Assembly (NCBI RefSeq): GCF_014850975.1
Contig: NZ_JACXST010000001.1
Coordinates: 434,001-498,000 of the forward strand
Origin: Methylomonas fluvii
GTDB taxonomy: Bacteria > Pseudomonadota > Gammaproteobacteria > Methylococcales > Methylomonadaceae
Direction: 5' to 3'
DNA: 64,000 nt
Shown: one piece after another, positions 8,371 to 16,340 of the stretch
Layout of the letters: every line of letters begins with the position of its first letter
How positions within the stretch are numbered: the stretch's first letter is position 1
Position numbers and translations under genes: made by a program
The notes under the pieces: model-generated
The model's database searches: none
The model's input: the letters and a program-made list of their open reading frames with translations, nothing else
What the model was told of the DNA's origin: nothing

Positions 8371-9597
8371 ATGAAAATCCGCCCCTTTTGGGTAGTTGTG
8401 CATCGTTACGCCGGGCTGGCGATGACAGTGTTTTTGATCATCGTCGGTTTAACCGGCAGTCTGTTGGCGTTTTACAGCGAATTGGACCAGTTAATCAGTC
8501 CGCAGTTATTCGCTCCGACATCTGCTTCGCCGCGCTTGAGTCCGCCCTTGCTGAAAGCCAAGGCCGAACTGCTGGTGCCGCAAGGCAGTATCAATTCGAT
8601 CTGGCTGGAACACGATGCCGCGCATCTCGATGTGGCTCCGCGTACCGATCCGGCTAGCGGTAAGCCGTACGAACTTGGTTTTACGCAACTGATTCTGAAT
8701 CCCTACACCGGCGAAGAACTTGGCCGGCGCACTTGGGGGGCGATTTCCGAAGGCTGGATCAACCTGATGCCCTTCGTCTACAAGTTGCATTATGCCCTGG
8801 CGCTGGATGAAATCGGCGGCTGGATTTTAGGCATTACCGCGCTGGTGTGGACGCTGGATTGTTTTGTGGGTTTTTATCTGACGCTACCGGCAGCGAAAAA
8901 AACCAAAATTGTCGCGGTTGCCGGCGAACCGCGTTCGTTTTGGCAACGCTGGGCACCGGCCTGGAAAATTAAATGGCAGGGGTCGAACTATCGAATCAAC
9001 TTCGATCTGCATCGGGCCGGCGGTTTGTGGCTGTGGGTTATGTTGTTGATATTTGCCTGGTCCAGCGTACTTATGAATCTGTCCGACACGGTATATGCGC
9101 CTGTCACCCGTGCGGTATTTACCGATTATCACGAACCCTGGATCGATTTTCCCGATCTTGAAAAACCGCTGGAACAACCGGCGGTCAACTGGGCCGATGC
9201 CTACCGTATCGCGGTTGAGTTTATGGATCAGGCAGCCCGCCAACAAGGGTTTACTATCGAATCTCAGCAAGGCTTCCGCTACAATCCGGCCAAGGGTTTT
9301 TATGTGTATAACGTACGCAGTAGCGCGGACGTCGAGGAGAAACACGGCAGTACTCGCATGGTTATCGATGCCAACTCCGGTGCTCAGAAACTGCTGATAC
9401 TGCCCACCGGCCAATATGCCGGCAATACCGTCACCAGCTGGTTGGCGGCCTTGCACATGGCCAACGTGTTCGGCATGCCTTACCGGATTTTTGTGTGCGT
9501 ATTAGGTTTGGCGATAGTGATGCTATCAGTAACCGGAGTAGTCATCTGGCTGAAAAAACGCCGGGCCAGACTGCAAAAAGCGGTTTTGCAGGATTAA
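8371..9597 (+). CDS. PepSY-associated transmembrane protein
   Basis: A 408-residue inner-membrane protein of the PepSY-TM family. Some members reduce ferric siderophores; many sit next to TonB-dependent receptors. The N-terminus (KIRPFWVVVHRYAGLAMTVF) is diagnostic and includes the conserved HRYAG. Further helices lie around residues 145-175 (conserved LHYAL.LDEIGGW.LG), 225-245 and 365-390, with a periplasmic PepSY segment between. I chose the ATG at 8371 over the upstream ATG at 8338 because a GGAG lies 7 bases before it and the protein then begins where the family does. No receptor gene is adjacent, so any role in iron uptake is inference. Confidence 0.85.
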   Translation: MKIRPFWVVVHRYAGLAMTVFLIIVGLTGSLLAFYSELDQLISPQLFAPTSASPRLSPPLLKAKAELLVPQGSINSIWLEHDAAHLDVAPRTDPASGKPYELGFTQLILNPYTGEELGRRTWGAISEGWINLMPFVYKLHYALALDEIGGWILGITALVWTLDCFVGFYLTLPAAKKTKIVAVAGEPRSFWQRWAPAWKIKWQGSNYRINFDLHRAGGLWLWVMLLIFAWSSVLMNLSDTVYAPVTRAVFTDYHEPWIDFPDLEKPLEQPAVNWADAYRIAVEFMDQAARQQGFTIESQQGFRYNPAKGFYVYNVRSSADVEEKHGSTRMVIDANSGAQKLLILPTGQYAGNTVTSWLAALHMANVFGMPYRIFVCVLGLAIVMLSVTGVVIWLKKRRARLQKAVLQD

Positions 9598-9599
9598 GC

Positions 9600-10188
9600 T
9601 CAAGAGGCAGATTGCCAGGCGTCTTGCTGTTTTTGCTGCAAAAAACTCAGGACGTCTTCGTTGTCGACACGCTCGTAAATGTCTTCCACGGCCATGCTGA
9701 TACCTAAGGATGCAAAGCTAATCCGGTCGCCCAGGTAGTAGTAAAACGATTGCCAGTGGTGGGCGCGACTGAACAGTTGGATCTCGCCTTTGTCCTGTTC
9801 TATCAAGACATACTCTTGCAGGCTGGGGATGTTCTTGCAGCGCAGACGTTTGGCGGTTTGATCGAATTTGCGGGTGGTTTTAGATAGTAGGCGCCGTTTT
9901 ATAATAAGCATCGAGATTATCCTCACTGCAAACCACCATCACGTCGGGATAGAAAAAATCGTCGGCCACGCGTAGTTTCATGTCGGATATTAACGTTCTG
10001 CATGGCGTGTCTTTTAGCTGCAGTTTGAGTTTGCACGCAATATTGCCAGTCAGTAAATTGTGATTGGAACTGACGTCCGGCATTTGATGCGGCATGCCAT
10101 CGATTAGTTGATGCTTGATGTTAGAAACCCGCTCGCTTTGTAAATATTCTTCCGGGCTAATTCTGCGTTGGGTTTGCGGTAATGCCAT
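9600..10188 (-). pseudogene. Uma2 family endonuclease (DUF820), broken by a small internal deletion
   Basis: The 5' part (from the ATG at 10188) encodes ALPQTQRRISPEEYLQSER and continues to FFYPDVMVVCSEDN and DAYYKTAPT before a stop near 9895. The 3' part continues in another frame as LSKTTRKFDQTAKRL, then RCKNIPSLQEYVLIEQD, and ends at 9600. Intact Uma2 proteins have LIVEVLS.(S/T)T..FD at the junction. Here APT is followed almost directly by LSKTTRKFD, so roughly 13-14 bases encoding the conserved LIVEV strand are missing. That strand carries an active-site acidic residue of the PD-(D/E)XK fold, so the product should be inactive even if read through. Uma2 genes are common, mobile and of uncertain function. 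Confidence 0.75.
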
Positions 10189-10352
10189 GACTGAACTCAC
10201 GAGGAAAGCGGTTTTCAAACAGTGCGATGCAACATAGTCGATAGCCGGCCAGGCAGTCAAGCGTCCAGGCGCGCACTGGTAATAACGCACTTGCAGCCAT
10301 CAGCGCGGCCCTGTATCGTTGCGGGAACCTTACTGTTGCTTGTTCACTCTCC

Positions 10353-13097
10353 ATGTCCGATTCCGCCCCAAATAAATTGATCCTGGTCGACGGTTCGTCG
10401 TTTCTATTTCGCGCCTTTCATGCCGTACCACCGTTGACCAATGCCCAGGGCGAGCCGACCAATGCGGTTTACGGCGTCTCCAACATGCTGCGCAAGCTGA
10501 TCAACGATTACAACACGCCCTATATCACCGTGGTATTCGATGCGCCGGGCAAGACTTTCCGCCACGATTTGTACGATCAATACAAAGCCCATCGACCGCC
10601 GATGCCCGATGATTTGCGGGTGCAAATTGCGCCTTTGCACGACTTGATCCGGTCCTTGGGTTTGCCGCTGATTATCGAACACGGCGTAGAAGCTGACGAC
10701 GTGCTGGGCAGTCTGGCGCAAAACGCCGCGCGGCAAGATTTTGAGGTGATTATTTCCACCGGCGACAAAGACATGGCGCAGTTGGTGAACGAGCAAATCA
10801 CCTTGGAAAACACCATGACCAATACCCGCATGGACATCCAGGGCGTGCAGGACAAATTCGGCGTCAAGCCTGAGCAAATCATCGATTATCTGGCGCTGAT
10901 GGGCGATGCGGTGGATAACATCCCCGGCGTGCCAAAAGTCGGTCCGAAAACCGCCGCCAAATGGTTGCAGGAATACGGCACGCTGGACAATCTGATCGCC
11001 CGCGCCGACGAGATCAAGGGCAAGATCGGCGATAACTTGCGCGAGGCCTTGGGCCAGTTACCCTTGTCCCGCGAACTGACCACCATCAAATGCGACGTGG
11101 CTTTGCATTACAGTCTGGACGATTTGAAGCGTAAGGAGCCGGACATGGCCGCGCTGAAAAACCAACTGGGCCATTTAGGGTTTAGCAGCTGGCTAAAAAC
11201 TTTGAATGGCGATGCCGCGCCGTCCTCGACTTCTTCGCAACCGACAGCCACCGAAAAACCGGTTGAAGTTGCCAGACCTGCACCTGTCACTAAGGACTAC
11301 CAAACCATTCTCACCCAAACCGATTTCGATACCTGGCTAGAAAAACTCCGGCAAGCCGAGCTGTTTGCTTTCGACACCGAAACCACCAGCCTGAATTACA
11401 GCGATGCGCAAATCGTCGGCTTATCATTTGCGGTAGAAGCCGGTCAAGCGGCGTATCTGCCAGTGGCGCACGATTATCCCGATGCGCCAACTCAGCTTGA
11501 TCGGCAAGCCGTATTGGACGCACTAAAACCCTTGCTGGAAGACCCGAATAAACCCAAGCTGGGCCAAAACCTGAAATACGACGCTCATGTGCTGGTCAAT
11601 CACGGCATTGCACTGCGTGGCATCCAACACGACACCATGTTGGAATCGTATGTGCTGAACAGCACCGCGACCAAGCACAACATGGACGACCTGGCCAAGC
11701 ATTACCTGGGGGTGGACACCATTCATTTTGAAGACGTGGCCGGCAAGGGCGCCAAGCAGATCGGTTTCGCCGAAGTGGTCATCGAACAAGCCAGCGAATA
11801 TGCCGCCGAGGATGCCGACATCACCCTGCGCCTGCATCAAACCTTGTCCGATCAATTGCAACAACATCCCCGTTTATGGGCTTTGTATAAGGAGATCGAA
11901 GTGCCGCTGATCAGCGTGTTGGCGCGTATCGAAGAAAACGGCGTGCTGATCGACAGTGCGATGCTGGCCCAGCAAAGTCTGGAGTTGGCGAACCGGATGA
12001 TAGGCATCGAGCAGCAAGCCCACGATCTGGCCGGCTCGGCGTTCAATCTGGGTTCACCCAAGCAGATTCAGGAAATTTTGTACGACCGTTTGAACCTGCC
12101 GGTGCTTAAGAAAACCCCGAAAGGCCAGCCGTCCACCGACGAATCGGTGTTGCAAGAGTTGGCCGTGGATTATGCCTTGCCCCGGCTGATTCTGGATTTT
12201 CGCGGCATGAGCAAGCTTAAATCCACCTACACCGACAAACTGCCGCAACAGGTCAACGACCGCACCGGTCGCGTTCATACTTCCTACCATCAAGCGGTGG
12301 CCACGACCGGGCGTTTATCCTCGTCCGACCCCAACCTGCAAAACATCCCAATTCGTAGCGAGGAAGGCCGAAAGATCCGGCAGGCCTTCATCGCCCCGCC
12401 CGGCTATAAAATCGTCGCGGCCGACTATTCGCAGATCGAGTTGCGGATCATGGCCCACCTATCCGGCGATGCCGGCCTGCTGGCGGCGTTTTCGCAAGGC
12501 GTGGATGTGCACAGCGCCACGGCGGCGGAAGTATTTGAAGTGGAACTGGAGCAAGTCACCCACGATTTGCGCCGTTCCGCAAAGGCCATCAATTTTGGTT
12601 TGATTTACGGCATGTCGGCGTTTGGTTTGGCGCAGCAATTGGGTTTGCCGCGCAACCAAGCCCAGGCATATATCGATCTATACTTCAGCCGTTACCCCGG
12701 CGTGAAACAGTATATGGACAGCACCCGCGAACTGGCGAAACAGCAAGGCTATGTCGAAACCATTTTCGGCCGCCGTCTGTATTTGCCGGAGATCAACTCC
12801 CGCAACGCCGCGATGCGCCAATACGCCGAGCGCACCGCCATCAACGCGCCGATGCAGGGCACCGCCGCCGACATCATCAAGCGGGCGATGCTGGCTTGCG
12901 ACGCCTGGGTAGGCGCGGACAATCCGGACGTGAAAATGATCATGCAAGTACACGACGAACTGGTGTTCGAGGTGGCGGAAACACGGCTAGCGGAACATAT
13001 GGAAACCATCCGCGGCATCATGTCCGCCGCCGCCGATCTGCATGTACCCTTGCTGGTGGAAGTGGGCAACGGCGAGAATTGGGACGAAGCGCATTGA
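10353..13097 (+). CDS. polA: DNA polymerase I
   Basis: A full-length 914-residue DNA polymerase I, which removes RNA primers and fills gaps in replication and repair. The N-terminal 5'-3' exonuclease domain covers about residues 1-290 (LILVDGSSFLFRAFHA; GDAVDNIPGVPKVGPKTA). The 3'-5' proofreading domain keeps its acidic motif FAFDTETTSLNY near residue 340. The polymerase domain has motif A (DYSQIELRIMAHLS, about 690), motif B (RRSAKAINFGLIYG, about 741) and motif C (VHDELVFEV, about 865). All key residues look intact. It is followed after 22 bp by an MBL-fold gene on the same strand, which may share its transcript. Confidence 0.97.
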   Translation: MSDSAPNKLILVDGSSFLFRAFHAVPPLTNAQGEPTNAVYGVSNMLRKLINDYNTPYITVVFDAPGKTFRHDLYDQYKAHRPPMPDDLRVQIAPLHDLIRSLGLPLIIEHGVEADDVLGSLAQNAARQDFEVIISTGDKDMAQLVNEQITLENTMTNTRMDIQGVQDKFGVKPEQIIDYLALMGDAVDNIPGVPKVGPKTAAKWLQEYGTLDNLIARADEIKGKIGDNLREALGQLPLSRELTTIKCDVALHYSLDDLKRKEPDMAALKNQLGHLGFSSWLKTLNGDAAPSSTSSQPTATEKPVEVARPAPVTKDYQTILTQTDFDTWLEKLRQAELFAFDTETTSLNYSDAQIVGLSFAVEAGQAAYLPVAHDYPDAPTQLDRQAVLDALKPLLEDPNKPKLGQNLKYDAHVLVNHGIALRGIQHDTMLESYVLNSTATKHNMDDLAKHYLGVDTIHFEDVAGKGAKQIGFAEVVIEQASEYAAEDADITLRLHQTLSDQLQQHPRLWALYKEIEVPLISVLARIEENGVLIDSAMLAQQSLELANRMIGIEQQAHDLAGSAFNLGSPKQIQEILYDRLNLPVLKKTPKGQPSTDESVLQELAVDYALPRLILDFRGMSKLKSTYTDKLPQQVNDRTGRVHTSYHQAVATTGRLSSSDPNLQNIPIRSEEGRKIRQAFIAPPGYKIVAADYSQIELRIMAHLSGDAGLLAAFSQGVDVHSATAAEVFEVELEQVTHDLRRSAKAINFGLIYGMSAFGLAQQLGLPRNQAQAYIDLYFSRYPGVKQYMDSTRELAKQQGYVETIFGRRLYLPEINSRNAAMRQYAERTAINAPMQGTAADIIKRAMLACDAWVGADNPDVKMIMQVHDELVFEVAETRLAEHMETIRGIMSAAADLHVPLLVEVGNGENWDEAH

Positions 13098-13119
13098 GTG
13101 TTACAGAGGCTGTCAGGCC

Positions 13120-14016
13120 ATGAAATTCAAATTTTGGGGCGTACGCGGCTCAATCGCCACGCCGGGACCGAGCACCGTCAAATACGGCGGCAACACCACC
13201 TGTATCGAAGTCACCAGCAGCGCCGGCGACTTAATTATTCTGGATGCTGGTACCGGCATCCACGCGCTGGCGCAAAGCCTGCCCCAACAAGCCTTGACCG
13301 CGCATATTTTGATTACCCATACCCATTGGGACCATATTCAGGGCTTGCCGTTTTTCCTGCCAATGTTCAAATCCGGCAATATCATCAATATCTACGGCGG
13401 CCTGGAGCCCTTGACCCATCAAGGTATCGAGCGGGCTATGCATGTGCAGTTACAACACAGTTATTTTCCGATCAGCGAAGCGCAGTTAAAGGCCGAGGTG
13501 CGTTATTTCACACTGAAAGCCGGCGTACCGATTAACGTGGGTAGCGTACGCGTCACACCGACGGTACTGAATCATCCGGTATATAACTTTGGTTATCGCC
13601 TCGATGACACCGACGGCAGCTCTTTGTTTTTTACTGGCGATTACGAACCGCAGCTTATTCCTTATCAGCCGGATCATCCGGGGTACCCGGCTATGCAAGA
13701 GTTGATCGAGCAAAAGCACGAGGAAGTGATCGCGGCGATGGCCGGCGTCGATGCGTTGATTATGGACAGTTCCTACACCGACGCCGAATATGCTAACCGG
13801 CATGGCTGGGGTCATGGCACGTATCGCTCGGCGATGAATTTCGCGGCGCAAGCGGGTGCCAAGCGCTTGTTTTTGACGCATCATGAGCCGACGCGGAGCG
13901 ATGCTGATTTGGAGGCGATTTTTGCATCGCTTTTGCAAGCGGGTGAGGTTTCGGTTTGTTTGGCTCGGGAGGGGGAGAGGTTTGAGTTGTTGGATGACTC
14001 TGGTCAGTCCGAATAA
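13120..14016 (+). CDS. MBL-fold metallo-hydrolase
   Basis: A 298-residue metallo-beta-lactamase-fold protein. The start KFKFWGVRGSIATPGPSTVK is typical of a family of small phosphodiesterase-like MBL proteins. The metal-binding motif is THTHWDHIQGLPFF near residue 66. Later ligands are probably NHPV, TGDYEPQ, MDSSY and the C-terminal FLTHHEP. I placed the start at 13120 because that is where the family begins; the longer frame would overlap polA. The substrate is unknown; relatives hydrolyse phosphodiesters such as cyclic nucleotides or RNA ends. It lies 22 bp after polA. Confidence 0.8.
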   Translation: MKFKFWGVRGSIATPGPSTVKYGGNTTCIEVTSSAGDLIILDAGTGIHALAQSLPQQALTAHILITHTHWDHIQGLPFFLPMFKSGNIINIYGGLEPLTHQGIERAMHVQLQHSYFPISEAQLKAEVRYFTLKAGVPINVGSVRVTPTVLNHPVYNFGYRLDDTDGSSLFFTGDYEPQLIPYQPDHPGYPAMQELIEQKHEEVIAAMAGVDALIMDSSYTDAEYANRHGWGHGTYRSAMNFAAQAGAKRLFLTHHEPTRSDADLEAIFASLLQAGEVSVCLAREGERFELLDDSGQSE

Positions 14017-14043
14017 GTTAGGCCTGATTTTGCGGGGGTTTGG

Positions 14044-14227
14044 TTTTTTGTGTCGCTGGCGCGACGGTTTGATTTAATGTCGGTTTGCGGACCGACAACC
14101 GCGATACTTTCGCTACGAAAACCATCCCTGGTTTTCGCCCTTCGGGCCAGCCTATAGGCTGTTCAAATTCGCTCCAAGCGAATTTGTGCTCCGCCAAAAG
14201 AAAGTATCCAAAGAAAAGGCGGCCCGG
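14044..14227 (-). repeat. Dispersed repeat copy 2, with internal hairpins
   Basis: The reverse complement of this stretch matches window positions 1-109, with an extra segment of about 90 bp in the middle. The extra part contains back-to-back hairpins: GAAAACCATCCCTGGTTTTC, CAGCCTATAGGCTG, and the near-perfect CAAATTCGCTCC / AAGCGAATTTG. The right part AAAGAAAGTATCCAAAGAAA resembles repeats seen in several proteobacterial genomes, which I recall as general knowledge and have not checked. No gene lies inside. Confidence 0.65.
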
Positions 14228-14243
14228 ATGCCGCTTGTTCCCT

Positions 14244-14364
14244 GCGCGCCGAAGCGTTTATCGAGGGTCGGCAGAAGGGGCTTCCCAGCCCCTCCGCCGA
14301 CGCGCCGCATCCTTGCGGCGCCCCTTCGGGCTAATCTCGATAAACGCTCCGGTGCTCGGCGCGG
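14244..14364. repeat. Large nested hairpin (cruciform-like repeat)
   Basis: A roughly 120 bp block that folds on itself. The outer arms are CGCGCCGA (14245-14252) and TCGGCGCG (14356-14363). The next arms are GCGTTTATCGAG (14254-14265) and CTCGATAAACGC (14336-14347). Inner hairpins are AGGGGCTTCCCAGCCCCT and CGCCGCATCCTTGCGGCG. It directly follows dispersed repeat copy 2, and the two may be one composite element. It could be a protein-binding repeat, a structured RNA or simply a mobile palindrome. Confidence 0.65.
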
Positions 14365-14414
14365 CATACGGGAGAAAACCGTCCCGGGATAAAAGTCGGT
14401 TGGTGAAATATCCT

Positions 14415-14439
14415 CGTTCCCACGCGCTGCGTGGGAATG
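14415..14439. repeat. REP (family B) left of RAYT 2
   Basis: A near-perfect hairpin CGTTCCCACGC-GCT-GCGTGGGAATG. The same palindrome recurs at 15056-15082, so a pair brackets RAYT 2. Confidence 0.75.
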
Positions 14440-14495
14440 CAGACTATCCGCGCCAGCGGTAGCATACGACCAAGCAATCAAACGAGGTCAAACTC

Positions 14496-15032
14496 ATGGG
14501 CCGCAGTCGTTACCGTATTCTCCAATCCCAGCCGCCGCATTTCATAACCTGCATGGTACTTAACTGGATACCGTTATTCACCCGCCCGGCTACCGTGCAA
14601 ATCGTACTGGACGCTTTGCTTTACCGCCAACAACAGCACAATTGGCGAATATACGGCTACGTCATTCTGGAAAACCATTTGCACCTGCTAGTACAAACTG
14701 ACGATTTACCTGATCAATTGACCCACTTCAAATCGTATACGGCGCGGCATTTGATCGATTACCTGGAATCTATCAATGCCGAACGTTTATTGCAGCAGTT
14801 ACGCTGGTTCCGCAAAACACACAAAACTGACAGGGAATATCAGTTGTGGGAGGAAGGTAGTCATCCGCAGATGATCGAAAACCCTGAGGTCTTGCGGCAG
14901 AAATTGGACTACATCCACCTGAATCCGGTGAAACGCGGTTATGTTGATTTACCAGAGCATTGGCGCTATTCGAGTGCCCGGAATTATGCGGGCCAGGAAG
15001 GATTGTTGCCGGTCTATCGGGATTGGTTTTAG
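14496..15032 (+). CDS. REP-associated tyrosine transposase (RAYT 2, Y1_Tnp family)
   Basis: A 178-residue Y1/HUH transposase of the RAYT type. The HUH motif is LENHLHLLVQT near residue 61, and the catalytic tyrosine is in KLDYIHLNPVKRGYVD near residue 141. The C-terminal HWRYSSARNYAGQEG is common in the group. It belongs to a different RAYT lineage from the gene at 6105: sequence similarity is limited to the catalytic motifs, and its flanking REP hairpins (GTTCCCACGC) are unrelated to family A. The frame is intact and the length normal, so it may be functional. Confidence 0.9.
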   Translation: MGRSRYRILQSQPPHFITCMVLNWIPLFTRPATVQIVLDALLYRQQQHNWRIYGYVILENHLHLLVQTDDLPDQLTHFKSYTARHLIDYLESINAERLLQQLRWFRKTHKTDREYQLWEEGSHPQMIENPEVLRQKLDYIHLNPVKRGYVDLPEHWRYSSARNYAGQEGLLPVYRDWF

Positions 15033-15055
15033 CCTGACCGCAGCGCGGCTGGTTT

Positions 15056-15082
15056 GCGTTCCCACGCGGCGCGTGGGAACGA
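15056..15082. repeat. REP (family B) right of RAYT 2
   Basis: Hairpin GCGTTCCCACGC-GGC-GCGTGGGAACG, 23 bp after the RAYT 2 stop. It is the partner of 14415-14439. Confidence 0.75.
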
Positions 15083-15188
15083 GATAAATCTTTTTTGGCT
15101 GGCTATCAGGAGGATATAGTCTCAATTCCGCGTGGGCACAAAACCCGTGCCCACCCTTAGCTGGACTGACCCTACTGGACCTTAGTAG

Positions 15189-15722
15189 TCAATCATTTAT
15201 CTCCGCATAAACGGCACGAATCAACGTAAGCACTTCGCGGCAAAGTGGCATAACGGGAACACCTTCGTCTCGCATACTCCCAAAATGGAAGTCCTCAGGC
15301 AAAGTTGTCCCTATGGCCATAATTGAGAGAGGAAAGTGATGGGTATTTTTCTTCCGGAACTCGTAGAGTTGCTTGGTTAATGGTGTTAAGCCCGCTGTTT
15401 TTACAAAATTCGGCTTTTTAGCGTTTTGTTCCACCTTTACGTGCCTCCTTAAGATGGCAAGCCCTTCATGGTCTTCATAAGACTCCCCACTTTCAGGGTC
15501 TGTAAACCGGAAGTAGGCTGTGAGTGCGGTTGACTCAAAGAAGCTATATGCGGCATTCAGGAACGCGGAAACCAACCACCGAAAACTGTTTCGGTTGGTT
15601 TGTGTGGAAAGCGCATCGAAGAAAAACTCGCACTCTTTGACTTTGTCATCAAGATCGGGAACTGCCTCCATGTCCCACCGACTGAACCAGTCATTCAAAT
15701 CAATTGCTTCAGTACTAGACAT
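15189..15722 (-). CDS. Hypothetical protein, mostly helical
   Basis: A 177-residue protein I do not recognise. It has no signal peptide or membrane segment. The N-terminal half is rich in acidic and aromatic residues (LNDWFSRWDMEAVPDLDDKV). It is followed by a likely helix RWLVSAFLNAAYSFFESTAL and, later, PLTKQLYEFRKKNTHHFPLS. The RN....R pattern around residues 45-50 and the all-helical appearance loosely recall HEPN-type proteins, but no R-x4-6-H catalytic motif can be assigned. Its base composition is lower in GC than its neighbours. It sits directly beside RAYT 2, a position typical of acquired or strain-specific genes. Confidence 0.55.
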   Translation of the reverse strand: MSSTEAIDLNDWFSRWDMEAVPDLDDKVKECEFFFDALSTQTNRNSFRWLVSAFLNAAYSFFESTALTAYFRFTDPESGESYEDHEGLAILRRHVKVEQNAKKPNFVKTAGLTPLTKQLYEFRKKNTHHFPLSIMAIGTTLPEDFHFGSMRDEGVPVMPLCREVLTLIRAVYAEIND

Positions 15723-15793
15723 GAGAAACCTAACAATGAATTATATTGTTTCCGTATATATTCCACATAGTTTAGACATACGGAAAAGCATCA

Positions 15794-16315
15794 TCACCCC
15801 GCCCTCTCAATCATCCCCTCAGCCTGCTTAGCAAACGCCTTCAAATCGCCTTTCTTCACCGTAGCGCGCGGAATCACAATCGCCGCATCGATATCGACAT
15901 ACAGATAAACATAGTCTTTATGCTTCTCCACCCTCAGCATGTCTTTCCAAAGGGTTTTGCTTTTGCCGCCGGGGGCGCGTTCCTGCAGGAATTCCGGCTC
16001 GATGCTCAGCCAATGGATGCCAAACAGTGCCTTCTTTTCCGCCTCGGTGTATTTGTTGAAAAACTGCCGGCGCAAATCCATCTTCATGATGAACGGCGAG
16101 GCGAACGACCAGGCCAGCGCCAGGATGGTGATGTAGGCGGTGGTAGTCATATCCACGTAGTACACGTAATAAAACAAGGCAATAGCCATCATCACGCCGG
16201 GGGCGAAGATGCGGTTTTGGCGGAGCTTTTTCTGCATTTCCGGGTCTTTTTTCAGCCTTTCCTCATTAAAGTGGACCAGGTCTTCTTCACGGAATTCGTA
16301 TTCGATTTCTAACAT
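15794..16315 (-). CDS. YcxB-like membrane protein
   Basis: A 173-residue protein with the layout of the YcxB family. It has a short N-terminal beta segment (LEIEYEFREEDLVHFN), then two membrane helices (about residues 38-75, APGVMMAIALFYYVYYVD and ITILALAWSFASPFIM), then a C-terminal cytoplasmic domain with LSIEPEFL.ER and the conserved LWKDMLRVEKHKDYVYLYV. The role is unknown. It lies 25 bp downstream of the NADH dehydrogenase-like gene on the same strand and is probably co-transcribed with it. Confidence 0.7.
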   Translation of the reverse strand: MLEIEYEFREEDLVHFNEERLKKDPEMQKKLRQNRIFAPGVMMAIALFYYVYYVDMTTTAYITILALAWSFASPFIMKMDLRRQFFNKYTEAEKKALFGIHWLSIEPEFLQERAPGGKSKTLWKDMLRVEKHKDYVYLYVDIDAAIVIPRATVKKGDLKAFAKQAEGMIERAG

Positions 16316-16340
16316 GGGTATCGCTCAGTGGAGTTGTGGG

